DNA from: Labrys sp. WJW
GTDB lineage: Bacteria > Pseudomonadota > Alphaproteobacteria > Rhizobiales > Labraceae
DNA length: 64,000 bases
Assembly: GCF_001676615.1 (NCBI RefSeq)
Contig: NZ_LYXZ01000006.1
Span: forward strand, 62,001 to 126,000
Direction: 5' to 3'
Positions 1-9,217 of the stretch are shown piece by piece. The position numbers and the translations under genes were made by a program. Position 1 is the first letter of the stretch. Every line of letters begins with the position of its first letter. The notes under the pieces were generated by a model, which saw nothing but the letters and a program-made list of their open reading frames with translations, had not been told where the DNA came from and did no database searches.

Positions 1-1691
1 GCGCCAAGGCGGCGCCTGCCGCCGCGGCATCGATCCCGACGGGCCCGGACGCTACGCATCTTCAGGCGCAGGATGTCGTGACCGCCGGCGGCGGCAAACT
101 TGTCGACCAGGAGAAATGGAAGCGGGCCGAACATCCCTTCGACGCCTATCCCCGCCTGAAGGCCCAGGCCAAAGACAACGCCTTTCCCAAGCCCGAGGAC
201 AATTTTCGCTGGCGCTATTTCGGCCTGTTCTATGTCGCGCCCGCCCAGTCGAGCTACATGGTGCGGCTGCGCATCCCCAACGGCATCCTCAACCATTGGC
301 AGTTCGCCGGCATGGCCGATGTCGCCGAACGCATGGGCGGGGGCTATGCCCATGTCACCACCCGGGCCAATCTGCAGATCCGCGAGGTGATGCCGGACAA
401 TGCGCCCCGCGTGGTGGAAGCCATCCAGGATCTCGGCCTGTGCTCACGCGGCTCCGGGGCCGACAACATCCGCAACGTCACCGGCTCGGCCACCGCCGGC
501 ATCGATCCGCAGGAACTTGTCGACACCAGGCCGCTGGCCCGGGAATGGCACCATCACATCCTCAACGACCGCTCGCTCTACGGCCTGCCGCGCAAGTTCA
601 ACGTCGCCTTCGATGGCGGCGGGCTGATAGCCACGCTGGAAGAGACCAACGACATCGGCTTCCAGGCCGTGCGCATCGGCGGCGAGATCTGGTTCCGCCT
701 CGTCCTCGGCGGCATCACCGGCCATCGTGATCTCGCCCGGCCGACCGGCGTGTTCTGCAAGGCCGAGGAATGCTGCGCCATCGCCGATGCCATCGTGCGG
801 GTGTTCATCGACAAGGGCGACCGCACCAACCGCACCAAGGCGCGCATGAAATATGTCCTCGATGCCATCAGCTTCGAGACCTATCTGGAGGCGGTGGAGG
901 CCAAGCTCGGCCGCACGCTCACCCGCCTGTCCGAGGACGGGGTCGAGCCCCGCCCCGCCTTCGACCGCCTCGCCCATATCGGCGTGCACCCCCAGAGCCA
1001 GCCCGGCCTGAACTGGATCGGCGTCACCCTGCCCGTTGGCCGGATGGATGCCGGCCAGATGCGCGGCCTTGCCGCCATCGCTCGCGATTTCGGCGATGGC
1101 GACATCCGCCTCACCGTCTGGCAGAACCTGCTGATCTCCGGCGTGCCGGATGGCAACGTCGCGGACGCCAAGGCTGCGATCGAGGCGCTCGGCCTCGACT
1201 GGAAGGCGACGTCGCTGCGCGCCGGCCTGGTGGCCTGCACCGGCGCCACCGGCTGCAAGTTCGCCGCTGCCCATACCAAGGAGCATGCCCTGGAGATCGC
1301 CGATCATGTAGATGCCCGGCTTGCAGACGCAGGACTCGCGCTCGACGTGCCCGTCAACGTGCATCTTACCGGCTGCCATCATTCCTGCGCCCAGCATTAT
1401 ATCGGCGATATCGGCCTGATCGGTGCCAAGGTGACCCTCAACGAGGAAGGCGACCAAGCCGAGGGCTATTCGATCGTGGTCGGCGGCGGCTATGGCGACC
1501 AGGCCCGGATCGGCCGGGAACTCTGGAAGGAGATCCGGGCCGAGGACTGTCCAGGCAAGGTCGAGGGGCTGCTGCGTGCCTATCTCGAACGCCGCGAAGG
1601 ACCAGCGGAGAGCTTCCAGGCCTTTACCAGCCGGCACGAGCCCGAAGCGCTGCGCGGCCTGGTCGACGACAGGGAGCTTGCCGGCGCATGA
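1..1691 (+). CDS. nirA: Ferredoxin/NADPH-type nitrite reductase, NirA family (5' truncated by window)
   Basis: Assimilatory siroheme/[4Fe-4S] nitrite reductase, reducing nitrite to ammonium in the cytoplasm. The reading frame is open from base 3, so the true start lies before the window. A GTG at 78 is in frame, but the residues before it (GPDATHLQAQD) look like conserved family sequence. Two nitrite/sulfite reductase half-domains are visible. The siroheme/Fe-S cysteines appear near the C-terminus as CTGATGC and, about 45 residues later, TGCHHSC (C-x5-C and C-x3-C). The RGSGADNIRNVTG motif lies in the N-terminal half. The stop codon overlaps the ATG of the next gene (ATGA), so the two are translationally coupled. 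A sulfite reductase role cannot be fully excluded, but the adjacent nitrate reductase strongly favours nitrite. Confidence 0.9.
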   Translation, partial: AKAAPAAAASIPTGPDATHLQAQDVVTAGGGKLVDQEKWKRAEHPFDAYPRLKAQAKDNAFPKPEDNFRWRYFGLFYVAPAQSSYMVRLRIPNGILNHWQFAGMADVAERMGGGYAHVTTRANLQIREVMPDNAPRVVEAIQDLGLCSRGSGADNIRNVTGSATAGIDPQELVDTRPLAREWHHHILNDRSLYGLPRKFNVAFDGGGLIATLEETNDIGFQAVRIGGEIWFRLVLGGITGHRDLARPTGVFCKAEECCAIADAIVRVFIDKGDRTNRTKARMKYVLDAISFETYLEAVEAKLGRTLTRLSEDGVEPRPAFDRLAHIGVHPQSQPGLNWIGVTLPVGRMDAGQMRGLAAIARDFGDGDIRLTVWQNLLISGVPDGNVADAKAAIEALGLDWKATSLRAGLVACTGATGCKFAAAHTKEHALEIADHVDARLADAGLALDVPVNVHLTGCHHSCAQHYIGDIGLIGAKVTLNEEGDQAEGYSIVVGGGYGDQARIGRELWKEIRAEDCPGKVEGLLRAYLERREGPAESFQAFTSRHEPEALRGLVDDRELAGA

Positions 1692-3328
1692 ACATGATCG
1701 CCATCCCGCCCCAGCGTTCGCTCATTCCCGAAGGCGCCCCCTTCAGCCCGGAGCAAAGGGCCTGGCTCGACGGCTTTTTCGGCGCTGTCCTCGCCGCCCA
1801 GAGCGGCATGGCTATTGCCGACCTGCCGGGCTCCACTGCCACCGTGCCCGATCAGCCTGCCGGCCTCACTTTGGCCGACAATGACGAGGCACCCTGGCAC
1901 GACCCAGGCATGGGCCTCGACGAACGTCTCGCTTTGGCCAAGGACAGGCCGCTGGCGCCGCGCCTGATGGCGGCGATGGCCCAGCAGGATTGCGGCCAAT
2001 GCGGCTACAACTGCGCCGACTATGCCAATGCGCTCTTCCTGCGCAAGGAAGAGCGCCTCACTCTGTGCGCGCCCGGCGGCAAGGAAACCGCCCGCATGCT
2101 CAAGGCCCTGGCGCAGGAGATCGGGCAGGGCGGCACCGCTTCTCCTGCAAGCCCTGCCGCAAAGGCCGAGGAGGCTCCGACCGAGGTCAGCCAGCCCCCG
2201 GCTGCTGACGGCCTGCCCGGCCGCTCGCGCGACAACCCGGTCGCCGCACGCTTCCTCTCGCGCCGCCGGCTGAATGGCGAGAAATCCGCCAAGACGACCT
2301 GGCATGTCGAATTCGACCTGTCCGAGAGCGGGCTCGATTATATCGCGGGCGATAGTTTCGGCATTGTTCCCAGGAACCAGACGGGCCTTGCCGACCAGAT
2401 CATCGCTTTGCTCGGGGCCCGGCCCGAAGCGCTGATCGACGGCAAGAGCCTGCGCGACAGGCTGATCGAGGACATCTCGCTCGGCACGCCGCCCGACAGC
2501 CTGTTCCAGCTCCTGTCCTATCTCAGCACCGGAGATCTGCGCCGCAAGGCCCGGGCACTGGCCAATGGCGAGGACCCGGACGGAGATGCGGCAACGCTCG
2601 ACGTGCTCGCCGTGCTCTACAAGTTCCAGGGCATCCGCCCCGGCGCCGAGGCTTTCCTCGAGGCCCTCGATCCCCTGCAGCCCCGGCTCTACTCGATCTC
2701 CTCCTCGCACAAGGCCAATCCGGGCCGGATCTCGCTTACCGTGGACACGGTGCGCTACCGCATCGGCGCGCGCGACCGGCTGGGCGTCGCCTCGACCTTC
2801 CTGGGCGAGCGCATCGCCGAAGGCGAGGCGCTCAAGGTCTATGTGCAGAAAGCCCACGGTTTCCGCCTGCCGGAGAACAGCGAAACGCCGGTGATCATGA
2901 TCGGGCCGGGCACGGGTGTCGCCCCGTTCCGCGCCTTCCTGCAGGAACGCCGGGCGGGGGGCGCCCCCGGACGCAACTGGCTGTTCTTCGGCCACCAGCA
3001 TCGCGACCATGACTTCTTCTACGAGGACGAATTCGCCGCCATGCGCGAGAGCGGCCTGCTCACCCGCCTGTCGCTGGCCTGGTCGCGCGATGCCGAGGGC
3101 AAGTTCTACGTGCAGGACCGCATGCGCGAGGTCGGTGCCGATCTCTGGCGCTGGCTGGCCGAAGGTGCCCATTTCTATGTCTGCGGCGATGCCAAGCGCA
3201 TGGCGCGCGACGTCGAGCGCGCTTTGGTCGACATCGTGGCGCAATGGGGCGCCCGCTCCACCGAGGAGGCAGCCGGCTTCGTCAACGGGCTGAAGAAGGC
3301 CGGCCGCTACCAGGCAGACGTTTATTGA
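1688..3328 (+). CDS. CysJ-like FAD/NADPH flavoprotein with N-terminal Fe-S motif, reductase partner of NirA/NasA
   Basis: A 546-residue NADPH-dependent electron-transfer flavoprotein, usually annotated as sulfite reductase alpha subunit. It starts at the ATG overlapping the nirA stop. Around residues 100-135 there is a cysteine pattern (CGQCGYNC, then LCAPGG) like the [4Fe-4S] motif of RnfB-type proteins. The CysJ-type FAD domain follows, with RLYSISSS and a GVASTFL segment. The NADPH domain has GPGTGVAPFRAFLQERR and FYVCGDAKRMA and ends in a C-terminal Tyr. The FMN-binding flavodoxin domain of classic CysJ is absent; the Fe-S motif may replace it. Position between nirA and nasA suggests that it delivers NADPH electrons for nitrate/nitrite reduction. 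That partner assignment is inference. Confidence 0.85.
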   Translation: MNMIAIPPQRSLIPEGAPFSPEQRAWLDGFFGAVLAAQSGMAIADLPGSTATVPDQPAGLTLADNDEAPWHDPGMGLDERLALAKDRPLAPRLMAAMAQQDCGQCGYNCADYANALFLRKEERLTLCAPGGKETARMLKALAQEIGQGGTASPASPAAKAEEAPTEVSQPPAADGLPGRSRDNPVAARFLSRRRLNGEKSAKTTWHVEFDLSESGLDYIAGDSFGIVPRNQTGLADQIIALLGARPEALIDGKSLRDRLIEDISLGTPPDSLFQLLSYLSTGDLRRKARALANGEDPDGDAATLDVLAVLYKFQGIRPGAEAFLEALDPLQPRLYSISSSHKANPGRISLTVDTVRYRIGARDRLGVASTFLGERIAEGEALKVYVQKAHGFRLPENSETPVIMIGPGTGVAPFRAFLQERRAGGAPGRNWLFFGHQHRDHDFFYEDEFAAMRESGLLTRLSLAWSRDAEGKFYVQDRMREVGADLWRWLAEGAHFYVCGDAKRMARDVERALVDIVAQWGARSTEEAAGFVNGLKKAGRYQADVY

Positions 3329-3392
3329 GGGGCGGTGCGATGAAGCAGGCGGAACACAGCGCTACGCACCCCTCATCCGGCGCTTCGCGCCA

Positions 3393-3415
3393 CCTTCTCC
3401 CGCAAGGGGAGAAGG
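3393..3415. repeat. Intergenic hairpin repeat, copy 1 (CCTTCTCCC stem)
   Basis: Perfect inverted repeat with arms CCTTCTCCC and GGGAGAAGG around a 5-nt loop, preceded by a CCCCTCATCCGG segment. Two further copies lie near 57.86 and 58.01 kb in this window, one of them with the same CCCTCATCCGG flank. This is a dispersed intergenic palindrome of the kind common in rhizobial genomes, here between the reductase gene and nasA. Confidence 0.75.
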
Positions 3416-3455
3416 GTATTCGCGCCTTCTTGTCTAGGCCCCGGAGACCCCAGCC

Positions 3456-6152
3456 ATGAACGTCTCCATGCCCGCCCCCGATCCTGCGACGATCACGCCC
3501 GCCCCGACACCCGTGCGCACCACCTGCGCCTATTGCGGCGTCGGCTGCGGTGTCGTCGCCACCGCCGACGGCAAGGGCGGTGCCGCCATTGCCGGAGATG
3601 CCGCCCATCCCGCCAACCAGGGCCGTCTCTGCGTCAAGGGCGCGGCGCTCGGCGAGACGCTGGCCACCGGCCATCGCCTCGTCCATCCCACCATCCACGG
3701 CGTGCGCACCACCTGGAACCGCGCCCTCGATGCCGTGGCCAAGGGATTCAGGGACACGATCGAGCGCCATGGCCCCGATGCGGTGGCGCTCTATCTCTCC
3801 GGCCAGCTGCTGACCGAGGACTATTACGTCGCCAACAAGCTGATGAAGGGCTTCATCGGTTCGGCCAATGTCGACACCAATTCCCGCCTGTGCATGGCCT
3901 CCACCGTCGCCGGCCATCGCCGCGCCTTCGGCGCCGACATCGTGCCGGGCTGCTACGAGGATCTCGACGAGGCCGATCTCGTGGTGCTGACCGGTTCCAA
4001 CACGGCCTGGTGCCATCCCGTGCTCTGGCAGCGCATCGAGCAGGCCCGCAACAGGCGCGGCACCCGCATCGTGGTGATCGACCCTCGCCGCACGGTGACC
4101 GCCGACAGCGCCGACCTGCATCTTGCCGTGGCGCCGGGCATGGACGCCGTTCTCTTCGCTCGCCTGCTGGTCGAAATCGCCGAAAGAGGCGCCGTCGACG
4201 CAGACTATGTCTCCAGCCACACCGACGGGTTCGAAGCCGCCCTGGCCAATGCCCACGAGATCGCTCCCAGCCGCGCCGATGCCGCCGCCCGCTGCGGCCT
4301 CAGCGAGCAGGCCCTCGCCGCCTTCCTCGACTTGTGGATCGAGACCCCGCGTGTGGTCACCTGCTTCAGCCAGGGCATCAACCAGTCGGCCCAGGGGACG
4401 GACAAGGTCAACGCCATCCTCAACGCCCATCTCGCCGCCGGCCGCATCGGCAGGCCCGGCTGCGGCCCCTTCTCACTCACCGGCCAGCCCAATGCCATGG
4501 GCGGGCGGGAGGTGGGGGGGCTCGCCAACCAGCTCGCCGCCCATATGGGCTTTTCGCCGGACGAGGTGGATCGCGTCGGCCGCTTCTGGCAGGCCCCCCG
4601 CATGGCCGAAAAGGAAGGCCGCAAGGCAGTCTCGATGTTCGAGGCGATCGAGCGCGGCGAGATCCGCGCGCTCTGGGTGCTCTGCACCAATCCCGCCGCC
4701 AGCCTGCCGCGCGCCGACGCCATGCGCTCAGCCCTGCGCCAGCTCGATTTCCTCGCCGTTTCCGAGGTCAGCGCCCATGTCGACGGCCTCACCGATGCCG
4801 CGACTGTGGTTCTGCCCTCGGCTGCCTGGGGCGAGAAGAACGGCACCGTCACCAATTCCGAGCGGCGCATTTCGCGCCAGCGGCCCTTCCTGGCGCCTCC
4901 CGGCGAGGCGCAGCCCGACTGGTGGCAGATCTGCGAGGTCGCCAGAAGGCTTGGCCATGCCCAGGCCTTCGATTTTGCTTCGCCTGCGGCGATCTTTCGG
5001 GAGCATGCCGCGCTGTCGGCTTTCGAGAATGACGGCGCGCGCCTATTTGACATCGGCGGCCTCGCCGACCTCAGCGACGAAGCCTATGATACGCTCGAAC
5101 CCGTGCAATGGCCGCTGCCATCGGGCCAAGACGCCGGCACGCAGCGCCTGTTCGCCGAAGGCGGCTTCGTCCATGCCGATGGCCGCGCCCGCCTCGTCCC
5201 GCTGGCACCGCCGGCACTGGCCGCTGAGCCCACCGCCGAACATCCGCTCCTGCTCAACACCGGCCGGGTGCGCGACCACTGGCACACCATGACCCGCACC
5301 GGGCTCAGCCCGCGCCTGGCCCAGCACCGCAACGCCCCCTTCGTGGAAGTGCATCCCGCCGACGCCGAGCGCTTCGGCCTCAAGGACGGTGCCTTTGCCG
5401 CCGTGAGCGCCGGCGAGGGCCAGGTCGAGCTGCGCGTGGTGGTCACCGACAGCCAGCAGGCCGGCTCGATCTTCGCGCCGATCCACTGGACCGATGCCAA
5501 TGCCGCCCGCGCCCGCGTGGGCTCGCTCGTCCATGCCCGCACCGATCCCGTTTCCGGTCAGCCCGATTCGAAGACGGTGCCGGCTTCGATCCGGCCCTGG
5601 GCGATACAGGCGGAAGGCTTCATCGCCTCGCGCCGCCGCCTGCCCCTGCCGGCCTGGCTCAGCCACGCCCGCATGACAGTCGCGGATGGCGAGATCGTGC
5701 ATTTCGCCAGCCCGCGCGCGCCGGGAGCGTTGCATGATCTCCTCTCGAACTGGCTCAATCTGTGGACGAGCCCGCTGCATCAGCGCAATCCCGTCGCCGA
5801 TCTCTACCGCTCGGCCTCGATCGTGGACCATCGCCTCGAGATCCTGCTTTCCACCGCCCCGCGCCGGGACGAGGACGGCGCAGCCTGGGCCAGGGATCTG
5901 CTGGCCCGGGAACGGATCGACGCCGCCACCCGCCGTTTCATCCTCGCCGGGCGGGCACCCGATCCAGGCCTGCGCCCGAGCCGCCAGGTCTGCGCCTGCT
6001 TCGGCATCGACCAGGCCCGCATCGAGGCGGCGGCACGCAGTGGCGTCGACAGCGTCGAGGCGATCGGCGCGGCCTTGAAGGCCGGCACGAATTGCGGGTC
6101 CTGCCGACCTGAAATCCGTAAGATCCTGGAAGGCTGCCGTCAGCCGGCTTGA
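3456..6152 (+). CDS. nasA: Assimilatory nitrate reductase, molybdopterin catalytic subunit with C-terminal BFD-like [2Fe-2S] domain
   Basis: An 898-residue cytoplasmic nitrate reductase of the Mo-bisMGD (DMSO reductase) superfamily; reduces nitrate to nitrite. The N-terminal [4Fe-4S] site is C24-x2-C27-x3-C31 with the fourth Cys in GRLCVKG. Molybdopterin oxidoreductase and dinucleotide-binding domains follow (for example GINQSAQGTDKVNA, GQPNAMGGREVGGLANQLA). The last roughly 55 residues carry a BFD-like motif (C-x-C, then TNCGSC), typical of NasA/NarB proteins that take electrons through an extra Fe-S centre. No signal peptide is seen, as expected for the assimilatory enzyme. Third gene of the operon, 127 bp after the reductase gene. 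Confidence 0.93.
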   Translation: MNVSMPAPDPATITPAPTPVRTTCAYCGVGCGVVATADGKGGAAIAGDAAHPANQGRLCVKGAALGETLATGHRLVHPTIHGVRTTWNRALDAVAKGFRDTIERHGPDAVALYLSGQLLTEDYYVANKLMKGFIGSANVDTNSRLCMASTVAGHRRAFGADIVPGCYEDLDEADLVVLTGSNTAWCHPVLWQRIEQARNRRGTRIVVIDPRRTVTADSADLHLAVAPGMDAVLFARLLVEIAERGAVDADYVSSHTDGFEAALANAHEIAPSRADAAARCGLSEQALAAFLDLWIETPRVVTCFSQGINQSAQGTDKVNAILNAHLAAGRIGRPGCGPFSLTGQPNAMGGREVGGLANQLAAHMGFSPDEVDRVGRFWQAPRMAEKEGRKAVSMFEAIERGEIRALWVLCTNPAASLPRADAMRSALRQLDFLAVSEVSAHVDGLTDAATVVLPSAAWGEKNGTVTNSERRISRQRPFLAPPGEAQPDWWQICEVARRLGHAQAFDFASPAAIFREHAALSAFENDGARLFDIGGLADLSDEAYDTLEPVQWPLPSGQDAGTQRLFAEGGFVHADGRARLVPLAPPALAAEPTAEHPLLLNTGRVRDHWHTMTRTGLSPRLAQHRNAPFVEVHPADAERFGLKDGAFAAVSAGEGQVELRVVVTDSQQAGSIFAPIHWTDANAARARVGSLVHARTDPVSGQPDSKTVPASIRPWAIQAEGFIASRRRLPLPAWLSHARMTVADGEIVHFASPRAPGALHDLLSNWLNLWTSPLHQRNPVADLYRSASIVDHRLEILLSTAPRRDEDGAAWARDLLARERIDAATRRFILAGRAPDPGLRPSRQVCACFGIDQARIEAAARSGVDSVEAIGAALKAGTNCGSCRPEIRKILEGCRQPA

Positions 6153-6156
6153 GGAG

Positions 6157-6258
6157 GCGGACGAGACGTCCGCGATCCCAGCCGTGACGGTTCGGCCGCA
6201 AACCATGAGGGGCTCGCACAGGAAGCAGCGCGGCTGGGACCGCGGACATCCTGTCCGC
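6157..6258. repeat. Paired inverted REP-like palindromes (REPIN/BIME-like hairpin) between convergent genes
   Basis: Two short palindromes, GCGGAC-N5-GTCCGC at 6157-6173 and GCGGAC-N5-GTCCGC at 6242-6258, sit in mirror orientation. Together with flanking CCCAGCCG / CGGCTGGG they form a long hairpin: arms 6168-6184 and 6231-6247 are 17 bp with one mismatch. The structure of two REP units head to head is that of a REPIN/BIME. It lies between the nasA stop and the convergent GMC gene and may also act as a bidirectional terminator. Confidence 0.6.
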
Positions 6259-6268
6259 CCTGTCTTGT

Positions 6269-7960
6269 TCACTCGCCCCGGGCGATCCAGCGAGCCGCCT
6301 TTTCGGCGATCATCAAGGTCGGCGAATTGGTGTTGCCGCTGGTGATCGCCGGCATCACGCCGGCATCGACCACGCGCAGGCCATCGACGCCGCGTAGGCG
6401 CAGATGGCTGTCGACCACGGCATCGGGATCATCGGCCCGGCCCATCCGGGTGGTACCGACCGGGTGGAAGATCGTGCTGGCGATATCGCCGGCCAGGCGC
6501 GCCAATTCCTCGTCGCTCTGGAATTCGACGCCCGGCTTCCATTCCACCGGCTTGTAGGGGGCCAGCGCCTTCTGGCTCACGATGTTGCGGACATGGCGCA
6601 GGCTGTCGGCGGCGACCTTGCGGTCCTCCTCCGTCGAGAGATAGCTGGGCGCGATGGCCGGCGCCTCGCCTGCCCGGTTGGAGCGGATGCGCACGCTGCC
6701 CCGGCTGGTTGGATTGAGATTGCACACGCTTGCCGTGAAGGCCGGGAAATCATGCAGCGGCTCGCCGAAGGCGTTCAGGCTGAGGGGCTGCACGTGATAT
6801 TGCAGATTGGCGTGGGTACGGCCGGGGTCGGAGCGGCTGAAGGCGCCGAGCTGGGAGGGTGCCATGCTCATCGGCCCGCTGCGGCGGAGCATGTATTCGA
6901 GGCCGATGCCCATCTTGCCGGTCAGGCTGCTCGCCAGCGTGTTGAGCGTGCGGGCCCCTTCGATCTTGAACACGGCCCGGATCTGCAGATGGTCCTGCAG
7001 GTTCTCGCCGACGCCTGGCAGATCATGCACGACTTCAATGCCGTGAGATTGCAGAAGGCCGGCCGGGCCGATACCGGAAAGCTGCAGGATCTGGGGCGAG
7101 CCGACCGCGCCGGCCGAGAGGATGACCTCGCGCTTGGCCTGGATTTCGACGAGCTCGCCGCCACGCCTCAGCACCACGCCGGTGCAGCGCTGCCGCCCAT
7201 CGTCGCCGAGCGCAAAGGTCAGGCGCTCGACCTCAGCCTGTGTCCACACGGTGAGATTGGGACGTGCGCGCGCCGGCCGCAGGAAAGCCTTGGAAGTGTT
7301 CCAGCGCCAGCCGGCCTTCTGGTTGACCTCGAAATAGCCGACGCCCTCATTGTCGCCACTGTTGAAATCCTCGGTGCGCGGCACGCCGGCCTGCACCGCC
7401 GCTTCGGCGAAGGCATCGAGGATATCCCAGCGCAGGCGCTGCTTTTCGATGCGCCATTCGCCGCCATGGCCGTGCATGTCGGAAAAGCGGCTGTTATCGC
7501 CGGTGGCGGGATCGGCACCGCCATCGAGGCGATGGTGATTCTCGTGGGCCTTGAAGTCGGGCAGGCTGTTCGCCCAGCTCCAGGCCTCGTCGCCAGTCGT
7601 TGCCGCCCAGCCGTCATAGTCGCGGGCCTGGCCGCGCATATAGATCATGCCGTTGATGGAGGAGCAGCCGCCCAGGGTCTTGCCGCGCGGATAGCGCAGC
7701 GAACGCCCGTTCAGGCCGGGCTCGGCCTCGGTCTGGTAGAGCCAGTCGGTGCGCGGATTGCCGATGCAATAGAGATAGCCGACCGGGATATGGATCCAGG
7801 GGTAGTTGTCCGGCCGCCCCGCTTCCAGCAACAGCACCTGCCGGCTGGGATTGCTGGAGAGCCTGTTGGCCAGAAGGCACCCGGCCGAGCCGGCTCCCAC
7901 CACGATGAAGTCGAAAGGACCCGCCAAGGAGCTGGCCTGCTCAGCCTTGCCGCGCGACAT
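6269..7960 (-). CDS. GMC-family FAD oxidoreductase (choline/alcohol dehydrogenase-like)
   Basis: A 563-residue glucose-methanol-choline oxidoreductase. The N-terminal Rossmann motif VVGAGSAGCLLANRL is followed by the GMC signature region (PRGKTLGGCSSINGMIYMRG). A second GMC signature GAVGSPQILQLSGIGP lies mid-protein. The C-terminus has HPVGTTRMG and the NTNSPTLMIAEK tail, with the expected catalytic His/Asn region. The substrate is an alcohol, but which one cannot be told from sequence; choline (BetA) is only one option, and no betB or betI lies next to it. It is monocistronic and convergent with nasA. Confidence 0.88.
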   Translation of the reverse strand: MSRGKAEQASSLAGPFDFIVVGAGSAGCLLANRLSSNPSRQVLLLEAGRPDNYPWIHIPVGYLYCIGNPRTDWLYQTEAEPGLNGRSLRYPRGKTLGGCSSINGMIYMRGQARDYDGWAATTGDEAWSWANSLPDFKAHENHHRLDGGADPATGDNSRFSDMHGHGGEWRIEKQRLRWDILDAFAEAAVQAGVPRTEDFNSGDNEGVGYFEVNQKAGWRWNTSKAFLRPARARPNLTVWTQAEVERLTFALGDDGRQRCTGVVLRRGGELVEIQAKREVILSAGAVGSPQILQLSGIGPAGLLQSHGIEVVHDLPGVGENLQDHLQIRAVFKIEGARTLNTLASSLTGKMGIGLEYMLRRSGPMSMAPSQLGAFSRSDPGRTHANLQYHVQPLSLNAFGEPLHDFPAFTASVCNLNPTSRGSVRIRSNRAGEAPAIAPSYLSTEEDRKVAADSLRHVRNIVSQKALAPYKPVEWKPGVEFQSDEELARLAGDIASTIFHPVGTTRMGRADDPDAVVDSHLRLRGVDGLRVVDAGVMPAITSGNTNSPTLMIAEKAARWIARGE

Positions 7961-8197
7961 GCTTCCACCCTCGATATTTCAGCCACCAGTCATAGCCGGG
8001 CTTGCCGCTGCTCTCCAAACGGAAATGAAGGGAGCCGGCGCGGTGCAGGCGGCGAGTCAGGAGGGAGTGAAGCCCCGCCGGCTACCGCGACGAAAACCGG
8101 CAGGGCCACACCCGCACAAACCCCTTCGAGGGGAAAGGGGTCTGCACACTTTGCTTGTTGATCATGCCGGAGGCTATTTCCGGCGGAACAGCAGCGA

Positions 8198-8836
8198 TCA
8201 GATGCCTTTCTCGATCGCCTCGTTCAGGTCCTGATATTCTTCGCAGCCGGTACCGCAGAGCGTCTTGATGGTGTCGAGCTGCTGTTTGGCCAGATCGAGC
8301 CGGCCCTTGATCACATAGGCCTCGCCCAGATATTCGCGGACCTGTGCGTATTGGGGATCGGCCGCCACCGATTTCAGATAATAGCCGATGCCCTCGTCGG
8401 TCCGGCCGAGCTTGCGCGTGGCATAGCCGCGATAGTTGAGAGCCTTGGCGGTATTCGGATCCTTGAGCAGATCCAGGACCTGCAGCGATTCGTCATAGCG
8501 GTCGGCCTTGGCGAGTACCCAGGCATAGTTGGCCATGTCGTCGTCGGGCAGGGCCTCGGATTTCAGCTTCAGGCAAGCTTTCTTGCGGGTGCTCCAGACC
8601 TGCCCGCGCGGACAGGTGGTCATGTCGGTGATCGGCTTGCCGTTGGTGACTCCGCCTCCACCGCTGGAGCCATTGCCGCCTCCCCCACCGCCGGCGCCGC
8701 CACCGGAACCACCCCCACCGGAACTGCCACCACCGCCGCCGCCGCCCGCGGCGAGGGCCGCACCCGCGGTCAACATGAAGGCTGCCGAAAGAACGGTGAC
8801 CGCCAGGCGGCGCGTCGAGGATCGGATAAAGGACAT
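8198..8836 (-). CDS. Secreted Gly-rich TPR-repeat protein, function unknown
   Basis: About 212 residues from the ATG at 8836, chosen because a GGGAG motif lies about 8 nt upstream; a longer frame starts at 8854. A signal peptide (LAVTVLSAAFMLTAGAALA) is followed by a striking poly-Gly/Ser low-complexity stretch of about 35 residues. Then comes a short Cys-containing segment (CPRGQVWSTRKKAC) and two to three TPR-like helical repeats (ALNYRGYATRKLGRTDEGIGYYLKSV). A pair of cysteines near the end (CGTGC) may form a disulfide. Probably periplasmic. Related alphaproteobacterial proteins are annotated only as TPR proteins; no specific role is inferred. Confidence 0.75.
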   Translation of the reverse strand: MSFIRSSTRRLAVTVLSAAFMLTAGAALAAGGGGGGGSSGGGGSGGGAGGGGGGNGSSGGGGVTNGKPITDMTTCPRGQVWSTRKKACLKLKSEALPDDDMANYAWVLAKADRYDESLQVLDLLKDPNTAKALNYRGYATRKLGRTDEGIGYYLKSVAADPQYAQVREYLGEAYVIKGRLDLAKQQLDTIKTLCGTGCEEYQDLNEAIEKGI

Positions 8837-9217
8837 GGTGTCTCTCCCTTGCATGGATGCCGGGAAAACACATGGAGCGGGATATTATTCGTCGGCGGGC
8901 TGTACTAGGTCGCCGGCCGGCTCGGCATTTCCGGGCAATCCGCTGACCAACCCCGCCGGCGCCGGCCGCTCTTCCAGGAAAATGCACCTTGCTTTCCTTG
9001 ACTCTACGGCTCACGCCTGTATAAGCCACGCCAGCGCGCGGCCTTTGGGCCGCGTGCCTTTTTTCGTGGCCGTTCATTCTCGCAAGGAAGGACGGCAAAT
9101 ATCAACGACTGGAAAAGCCGGCCGCTGCGGGGACTTTGCTCAGGCAAGGACCCGATCCGTTTCGTTTCCCTTCAGGGAGGCAAGGCGGGCGAAAGCCGGG
9201 TCCGAACGAGGAAAAAC
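8837..9217 (+). promoter_or_regulatory. rplU-rpmA upstream region with sigma70-type promoter and long leader
   Basis: This 381-bp gap holds a good vegetative promoter: TTGACT at 8998-9003, a 16-bp spacer and TATAAG at 9020-9025, on the plus strand. Predicted transcription would start near 9032, giving a leader of about 185 nt before rplU. The stem-loop described at 9037-9064 sits at the very start of this leader. The left part of the gap (8837-8990), upstream of the divergent TPR gene, shows nothing else I can identify. Confidence 0.7.
9037..9064 (+). terminator. Terminator-like hairpin at the 5' end of the rplU-rpmA leader (attenuator candidate)
   Basis: Perfect 7-bp GC stem CGCGGCC-TTTG-GGCCGCG (9037-9054), followed within 4 nt by six T residues (9059-9064), the form of an intrinsic terminator. 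It begins about 5 nt after the predicted transcription start and lies 150 nt before rplU. No plus-strand gene is upstream for it to terminate. It could be an attenuator or a 5'-protecting hairpin. Confidence 0.55.

Noticed and set aside
8124-8143. Hairpin-like CCCCTTCGAGGGGAAAGGGG in the gap after the TPR-protein gene
   Set aside because: Compatible with a weak stem, but there is no T-run on either strand and no match to the other repeats, so no function is assigned.
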